Below, piece by piece: positions 6,662-10,146 of a stretch of 10,146 nucleotides of DNA (positions are counted from its first letter, which is position 1; every line of letters starts with the position of its first letter). The notes beneath the pieces are model-generated. The model had not been told where the DNA came from and did no database searches. It was given only the letters and a program-made list of their open reading frames with translations. A program made the translations under genes and the position numbers. The stretch spans positions 1 to 10,146 of the forward strand of contig JANELJ010000045.1 in NCBI GenBank assembly GCA_024511395.1, in the 5' to 3' direction. The DNA is from Gammaproteobacteria bacterium. Its GTDB lineage: Bacteria > Pseudomonadota > Gammaproteobacteria > GRL18.

Positions 6662-6949
6662 ATGAAGAAAAGTATCTGGTATTACGCTTCTCTGGTACCT
6701 CCTTTTGCGGCTGTTATAGGTTTAACTATGGTCTATCTTTCCTTTACCCAGCAATGGGGCGGCGGGGTTAAAATTGCAACGGTTATTGCCGTTTTTTTCT
6801 GTGAAATTGTCATGGTTATTTCGGCTTTTGGTGCTTTAACCTATATGAAACAGGAAAAAACACCCACCACTCGTAAAATTCTGTTTATGAATCTCAGTAT
6901 TGCTGTGACCGGTGCTGTGCTCGGTATCTATCTCTTTTTGTCTCAATAA
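6662..6949 (+). CDS. Small three-helix membrane protein of unknown function
   Basis: This 95-residue protein consists almost wholly of three hydrophobic segments, at about 9-28, 37-61 and 73-93, joined by short polar loops (a TQQWGGG turn and a charged MKQEKTPTTRK loop). The charge pattern, Lys at the N-terminus and in the second loop, is compatible with an inner-membrane protein. AGGGA (6647-6651), about 10 bases before the ATG, is a reasonable ribosome-binding site. It lies 20 bases after the end of the broken PilZ gene, so it was probably in the same transcript. I do not recognise the family, and no catalytic residue stands out. The frame is intact. Confidence 0.78.
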   Translation: MKKSIWYYASLVPPFAAVIGLTMVYLSFTQQWGGGVKIATVIAVFFCEIVMVISAFGALTYMKQEKTPTTRKILFMNLSIAVTGAVLGIYLFLSQ

Positions 6950-6962
6950 TCCGCTTATTGAG
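6942..6962 (+). terminator. Hairpin overlapping the stop codon of the small membrane protein gene
   Basis: The exact 8-base arms CTCAATAA and TTATTGAG enclose the loop TCCGC, and the stop codon TAA (6947-6949) lies in the left arm. There is no T-run after it, so it is a weak or factor-assisted terminator at best. Because the arm ends next to TATAAT (6964-6969) it could instead be an operator for pyrD. Confidence 0.35.
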
Positions 6963-6963
6963 T

Positions 6964-6969
6964 TATAAT
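6964..6969 (+). promoter_or_regulatory. Candidate -10 box for pyrD
   Basis: An exact TATAAT lies 36 bases before the pyrD ATG, in the only gap ahead of that gene. The best -35-like hexamer is TTGTCT (6938-6943) at a too-long spacing of 20 bases, so only the -10 match supports this call. Confidence 0.33.
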
Positions 6970-7005
6970 GAATAGTCTAGAAAGCCCTCTTAAAAAGTAG
7001 TCTTC

Positions 7006-8031
7006 ATGCCTTTAAGTTATTCCCTAATACGCCGCCTTTTTTTTAGTATCGAAGCTGAAAAAGCGCATTTGCTCGGTTTGAAAATGATTAAACTGGTGTA
7101 TACTATGGGCCTATCGTCGTTTATTTTCGGTAAACCGGTGTATGCTCCGGTAGAAGTCATGGGGCTGACTTTCCCTAATCGTGTGGGCCTGGCCGCAGGT
7201 CTGGATAAAAATGCCGATTTTATTAACGGACTATCCTCAGTAGGTTTTGGCGTTATTGAAGTGGGCACCATAACACCCAGGCCACAGCCGGGTAATCCAC
7301 GACCGCGTTTATTTAGAATTCCAGAAGCCCAGGCTATTATTAACCGTATGGGTTTTAACAATAAAGGGGTGGAACATTTAATTGAGCAGGTGAAACAGGC
7401 GGATAGAAGCAATATTATTCTGGGTATTAATATTGGGAAAAATTTTGATACACCTGTTGAATCTGCTGTGGATGACTATAAGCATTGTCTGCAGGCGGTC
7501 TATCTCTATGCCGATTATATTACTATTAATATTTCATCCCCCAATACCCCGGGGTTGAGAACCCTACAGTTTGGTGATGAACTAAAACATTTACTGGAAA
7601 CACTTAAATCTGAACAGACCGTTCTGGCAGAGCAAACGGATCGCTATGTTCCCCTGGCAGTAAAAATAGCCCCGGACATGGAAGATAATGATATCAAACT
7701 GATTGCCGATCTCTTACTGGAAAAAGGCATTGATGCGGTTATAGCGACAAATAGCACTATTTCCAGGGATGCAGTAAAAGGCCTGCCCAATGCAGAAGAG
7801 CAGGGCGGTTTAAGTGGTGTACCCGTATATCAGCAGTCTACCAATGTGGTTAAGGTGCTGGCTGAACAACTACAGGGAAAACTGCCCATTATTGCTGCGG
7901 GCGGTATTTTTTCTGCACAGGATGCTCAGGAAAAAATAGCAGCCGGGGCACAACTGGTGCAGATTTATACCGGCTTTATATACAGGGGACATGAATTAAT
8001 TAAGGAATGTGCTGAGGCACTTTCCAGCTGA
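7006..8031 (+). CDS. pyrD: Dihydroorotate dehydrogenase (quinone), class 2
   Basis: PyrD oxidises dihydroorotate to orotate in pyrimidine synthesis, passing electrons through FMN to membrane quinone. At 341 residues it matches class 2 enzymes, including the N-terminal amphipathic helices (about 1-40) that dock on the inner membrane. Visible signatures are GLAAGLDKN (61-69), EVGTITPRPQPGNPRPRLFR (85-104), NRMGFNNKG (113-121), the catalytic-serine motif NISSPNTPGLR (Ser178), VKIAPDM, IATNST, and the C-terminal FMN phosphate site AAGGIFSAQDAQEKIAAGA. The ATG at 7006 gives the usual N-terminus but has no clear Shine-Dalgarno sequence. The gene stands between two small genes of unrelated function and may have its own promoter. 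It appears fully intact. Confidence 0.97.
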   Translation: MPLSYSLIRRLFFSIEAEKAHLLGLKMIKLVYTMGLSSFIFGKPVYAPVEVMGLTFPNRVGLAAGLDKNADFINGLSSVGFGVIEVGTITPRPQPGNPRPRLFRIPEAQAIINRMGFNNKGVEHLIEQVKQADRSNIILGINIGKNFDTPVESAVDDYKHCLQAVYLYADYITINISSPNTPGLRTLQFGDELKHLLETLKSEQTVLAEQTDRYVPLAVKIAPDMEDNDIKLIADLLLEKGIDAVIATNSTISRDAVKGLPNAEEQGGLSGVPVYQQSTNVVKVLAEQLQGKLPIIAAGGIFSAQDAQEKIAAGAQLVQIYTGFIYRGHELIKECAEALSS

Positions 8032-8102
8032 AGGCTCATTCTCAAAGTTTGTTTAAAAGACTGAAAACACTTATTTTAAAATAGTGAGCAAAAGAGGAAG
8101 TA

Positions 8103-8591
8103 ATGAAAAGGTTAATTAATACCGTATCAATACTAACAATATTAACGGTACTGCTTATTCTTTCAGCCTGTGCATCGGTTGATTATTCTCAGGAAAAGGT
8201 GTTTCCTGAGGCAAAGTCCGATCAGGCGCTGATTTATTTTTACCGCACCCCCGGCTTTATCGGTTCCACCTATCGCTTTCAGGTTTCAGAAGGTAAACAG
8301 ATTGTGGGTGCCATGGCGCAGGACAGTTATTTCTATGTTTTTGCCACAACCGGGAAGCATACTTATACAGTGGATGACCGTAATGAGGAACAGGGTTCTT
8401 CTATCACATTGGATGTTCAGGCCGGCAAAACCTATTATGTCCGGGTGGATGTAGAATACGAAGTGCTGGGGAGCAAGCCGATATTTACCGAAGTTTCTAA
8501 AGAGGAAGCCATGAAATTGTTGCCCAGCAGAAAATATGTGGTACCGGCTAAAGTGAATCCTTCAACCTATAATATCCATGCGGAACAATAA
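8103..8591 (+). CDS. DUF2846-like lipoprotein
   Basis: This 162-residue protein begins with a lipoprotein signal: MKR, a hydrophobic run, and lipobox LSAC with Cys23. Ala at +2 suggests sorting to the outer membrane by the usual Lol rule. The mature part carries a compact beta-rich domain (about 39-125) with ALIYFYRTPGFIGS near the start and LDVQAGKTYYVRVDVE near the end, a pattern typical of DUF2846 proteins. Their function is unknown. A good ribosome-binding site (AGAGGAAG) precedes the ATG. The 71-base gap after pyrD is AT-rich, with TTGTTT (8049-8054) and TATTTT (8072-8077) spaced 17 bases apart as a weak possible promoter. apeB follows 17 bases after the stop, so the two may be co-transcribed. 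Confidence 0.83.
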   Translation: MKRLINTVSILTILTVLLILSACASVDYSQEKVFPEAKSDQALIYFYRTPGFIGSTYRFQVSEGKQIVGAMAQDSYFYVFATTGKHTYTVDDRNEEQGSSITLDVQAGKTYYVRVDVEYEVLGSKPIFTEVSKEEAMKLLPSRKYVVPAKVNPSTYNIHAEQ

Positions 8592-8608
8592 GCCCTAATA
8601 TACAAACT

Positions 8609-9958
8609 ATGCAAAAAGCAGCACAGATTGATTCACTGGAACTGACTGATTTTAATCAGGGGCTGTTTAATTTTCTGGATGCTTCGCCAACACCGTTTCA
8701 TGCTGTACAGCAGCAGATACGCTTGCTTGAAAGCTCTGGCTTTAAGTTATTAAGCGAATCTGAGCAATGGAAGCTGGAAACGGGAGAACGTTATTATGTT
8801 ACCCGCAACGGCTCGTCTATTATTTCCTTTATTTATGGTAAGGAAAACATTATTGAGACCGGTATCCGTATGCTTGGGGCGCATACCGACAGCCCCTGTC
8901 TGAAAGTTAAGCCTAATGCTGAAATTTCCAGTCAGTCCTGTTTAAAACTGGGGGTTGAAGTTTATGGTGGTGTACTGTTAAACCCCTGGTTTGATCGTGA
9001 CCTGTCCCTGGCAGGCAAAGTGGTTTATCAGGACTCACAGCTAAATATTAAGTCAGCACTGGTGGATTTTAAAAAAGCAATTGCCAGTATTCCCAGTCTG
9101 GCTATACATCTGGATCGGGATGCCAATAAAAACCGCTCCATTAATGCCCAGACGGATATTCCGCCGATAGTTCTGGTGCAGGATTCAGAGCAGAAGAAAA
9201 ACACCACATTAAATGACTTTCTTATAACTCAATTACTAAAACAGAATGTACAACAGGATATTGATAAAATCCTGGATTATGAACTGAGTTTCTATGATAC
9301 CCAGCATGCTGCCTATGTGGGGCTGGAAGATGATTTCATCGCCAGCAGCCGTCTGGATAACTTACTGAGCTGTTATGTTGGCACCCGGTCATTAATGGCG
9401 GCTGATAATGCGGTCACCAGCCTGCTGATCTGCAGTGATCACGAGGAAGTAGGCAGTACCTCCAGCTCCGGTGCACAGGGGCCGTTTTTAAAATCCGTAC
9501 TGGAACGCTTGGTTGATACTAATGAACAGTTAAGCTGTCTGATTGACCGTTCCATGCTTATTTCTGCGGATAATGCTCATGGCATACATCCTAATTTTTC
9601 TGATAAGCATGATGCAAATCACGGCCCTCTGATAAACCATGGCCCGGTTATTAAAACCAATGCTAACCAGCGCTATGCGTCCAATAGTGAGACTACAGCT
9701 CTATTTAAAGTAATGGCTGCAGCGGCGGCAGTACCTCTGCAGAATTTTGTGGTACGCACCGATATGGGCTGCGGCAGTACCATCGGCCCAATTACGGCCG
9801 CAGAAATCGGTGTAAAAACCCTGGATATCGGTGTTCCCACCTTTGCCATGCATTCAATCCGTGAATTGGCCAGTAGCAAGGATGGTTGGTACCTGTTTAA
9901 AGCCCTGAAAAACTTCTTTAATGCTGACTTCCCAATTACAATAATTACTAAAACCTAA
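8609..9958 (+). CDS. apeB: M18 family aminopeptidase
   Basis: This is a cytosolic zinc aminopeptidase of the aspartyl-aminopeptidase type, which trims N-terminal residues from peptides. At 449 residues it is slightly longer than the roughly 430 usual for bacterial members. The two-metal site is complete by comparison with the family: GAHTDSP (His92), SRLDNL (Asp250), DHEEVGS (Glu279, Glu280), SADNAH (Asp321) and AMHSIRE (His415). NPWFDRDLSLAG, KHDANHGPLI and MGCGSTIGP are further family hallmarks. The ATG at 8609 has no strong ribosome-binding site, and the first dozen residues before LFNFLDASPTPFHAV are not conserved in type, so the start could be a little later. The stop is 7 bases before the right copy of the 64-bp repeat. 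No lesions are seen. Confidence 0.94.
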   Translation: MQKAAQIDSLELTDFNQGLFNFLDASPTPFHAVQQQIRLLESSGFKLLSESEQWKLETGERYYVTRNGSSIISFIYGKENIIETGIRMLGAHTDSPCLKVKPNAEISSQSCLKLGVEVYGGVLLNPWFDRDLSLAGKVVYQDSQLNIKSALVDFKKAIASIPSLAIHLDRDANKNRSINAQTDIPPIVLVQDSEQKKNTTLNDFLITQLLKQNVQQDIDKILDYELSFYDTQHAAYVGLEDDFIASSRLDNLLSCYVGTRSLMAADNAVTSLLICSDHEEVGSTSSSGAQGPFLKSVLERLVDTNEQLSCLIDRSMLISADNAHGIHPNFSDKHDANHGPLINHGPVIKTNANQRYASNSETTALFKVMAAAAAVPLQNFVVRTDMGCGSTIGPITAAEIGVKTLDIGVPTFAMHSIRELASSKDGWYLFKALKNFFNADFPITIITKT

Positions 9959-9965
9959 AAAATGC

Positions 9966-10029
9966 TCATAGGTATGATCTTTAGGAGTTGAAATGAAGCC
10001 AATTTGATGATCAAATGGTTGTTATTCAG
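9966..10029 (+). repeat. 64-bp dispersed repeat, right copy
   Basis: This is the inverted counterpart of 55-118 with 62 of 64 identical bases. The palindromic core ATTTGAT-G-ATCAAAT lies at 10002-10016. It begins 7 bases after the apeB stop codon and is oriented relative to apeB exactly as the left copy is relative to the Smr gene. Flanking bases differ from those of the left copy on both sides, and no target duplication is evident. The core palindrome could form a stem in the apeB 3' UTR but lacks a following T-run, so it is not a classical terminator. Confidence 0.9.
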
Positions 10030-10038
10030 TGAGTATAA

Positions 10039-10146
10039 TTACAAAACTGAAATGTAATCATCCTGTTCTGGCCAGTTTTGATAAATTAACCTGAATTCTG
10101 GATAAGAACTAAAAAATATTGAACTAAATGCCTGTTTCTCGATCAG
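10039..10146 (-). CDS. Possible 3' end of a minus-strand gene (partial)
   Basis: On the minus strand a frame is open from the window edge for 35 codons to a TAA (10039-10041). The predicted tail includes SSYPEFRLIYQNWPEQDDYI, which has the mixed hydrophobic, acidic and aromatic composition of a normal protein end. It would be convergent with apeB, with the 64-bp repeat between the two 3' ends. Only 36 codons are visible, so chance cannot be excluded and no family is assigned. Confidence 0.3.
   Translation of the reverse strand: MIEKQAFSSIFFSSYPEFRLIYQNWPEQDDYISVL

Noticed and set aside
7017..7412. Minus-strand 131-residue frame opposite pyrD
   Set aside because: It is a shadow of the strongly supported pyrD coding sequence, with no signal sequence, domain or ribosome-binding site of its own.
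8049..8077. TTGTTT - 17 bases - TATTTT promoter before the lipoprotein gene
   Set aside because: Both hexamers match consensus poorly and the region is AT-rich enough for this to arise by chance. It is mentioned only in the lipoprotein entry.
55..10029. A composite transposon bounded by the 64-bp inverted repeats
   Set aside because: There is no transposase or integrase inside, the cargo is a conserved chromosomal locus in its usual order, and there are no target duplications next to either repeat.

Overview
The window reads as chromosome of a gammaproteobacterium with moderately low GC (roughly low forties by eye, not computed). The evidence is the block surE - pcm - yqaA - nlpD - rpoS, which is typical of Gammaproteobacteria, with an Smr-domain gene divergent from surE and a class 2 (quinone-linked) pyrD downstream. 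I cannot name a genus. No plasmid, phage, CRISPR, rRNA or tRNA signature is visible.

Layout, left to right. A 64-bp repeat (55-118) overlaps the 3' end of a minus-strand Smr-domain gene (113-655). A 139-bp divergent spacer follows, then a tight plus-strand series: surE, pcm (overlapping by ATGA), yqaA, a possible 25-residue membrane peptide, and nlpD. Next comes rpoS (4065-5138), which is clearly broken: two nonsense codons and two frameshifts interrupt an otherwise easily recognised RpoS sequence. A strong intrinsic terminator (5181-5214) closes this unit. The second series contains a glycine-rich protein of unknown function (5275-5820), a broken YcgR-like PilZ gene (5854-6641), and a three-helix membrane protein (6662-6949). 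After these come pyrD (7006-8031), a DUF2846-like lipoprotein (8103-8591) and an M18 aminopeptidase, apeB (8609-9958). A second copy of the 64-bp repeat (9966-10029), inverted relative to the first, follows apeB. The last 108 bases may hold the 3' end of a minus-strand gene.

What the genes say together. The intact genes cover housekeeping functions: nucleotide and protein repair (SurE, Pcm), envelope maintenance and cell separation (YqaA, NlpD), pyrimidine synthesis (PyrD) and peptide turnover (ApeB). The two broken genes are both lifestyle regulators: the stationary-phase/general-stress sigma factor, and a c-di-GMP receptor of the type that brakes flagella. All four nonsense codons can be explained by single C-to-T or G-to-A changes. 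This suggests recent relaxed selection on starvation response and motility control, as in a bacterium settling into a host-associated or very stable niche. That lifestyle reading is inference; the lesions themselves are visible in the sequence.

The most unusual structural feature is the pair of 64-bp repeats (62 of 64 identical). They bound about 9.85 kb of core genes as inverted repeats, and each sits at the 3' end of its neighbouring gene in the same orientation relative to that gene. I did not find a convincing new multi-gene system in the window.
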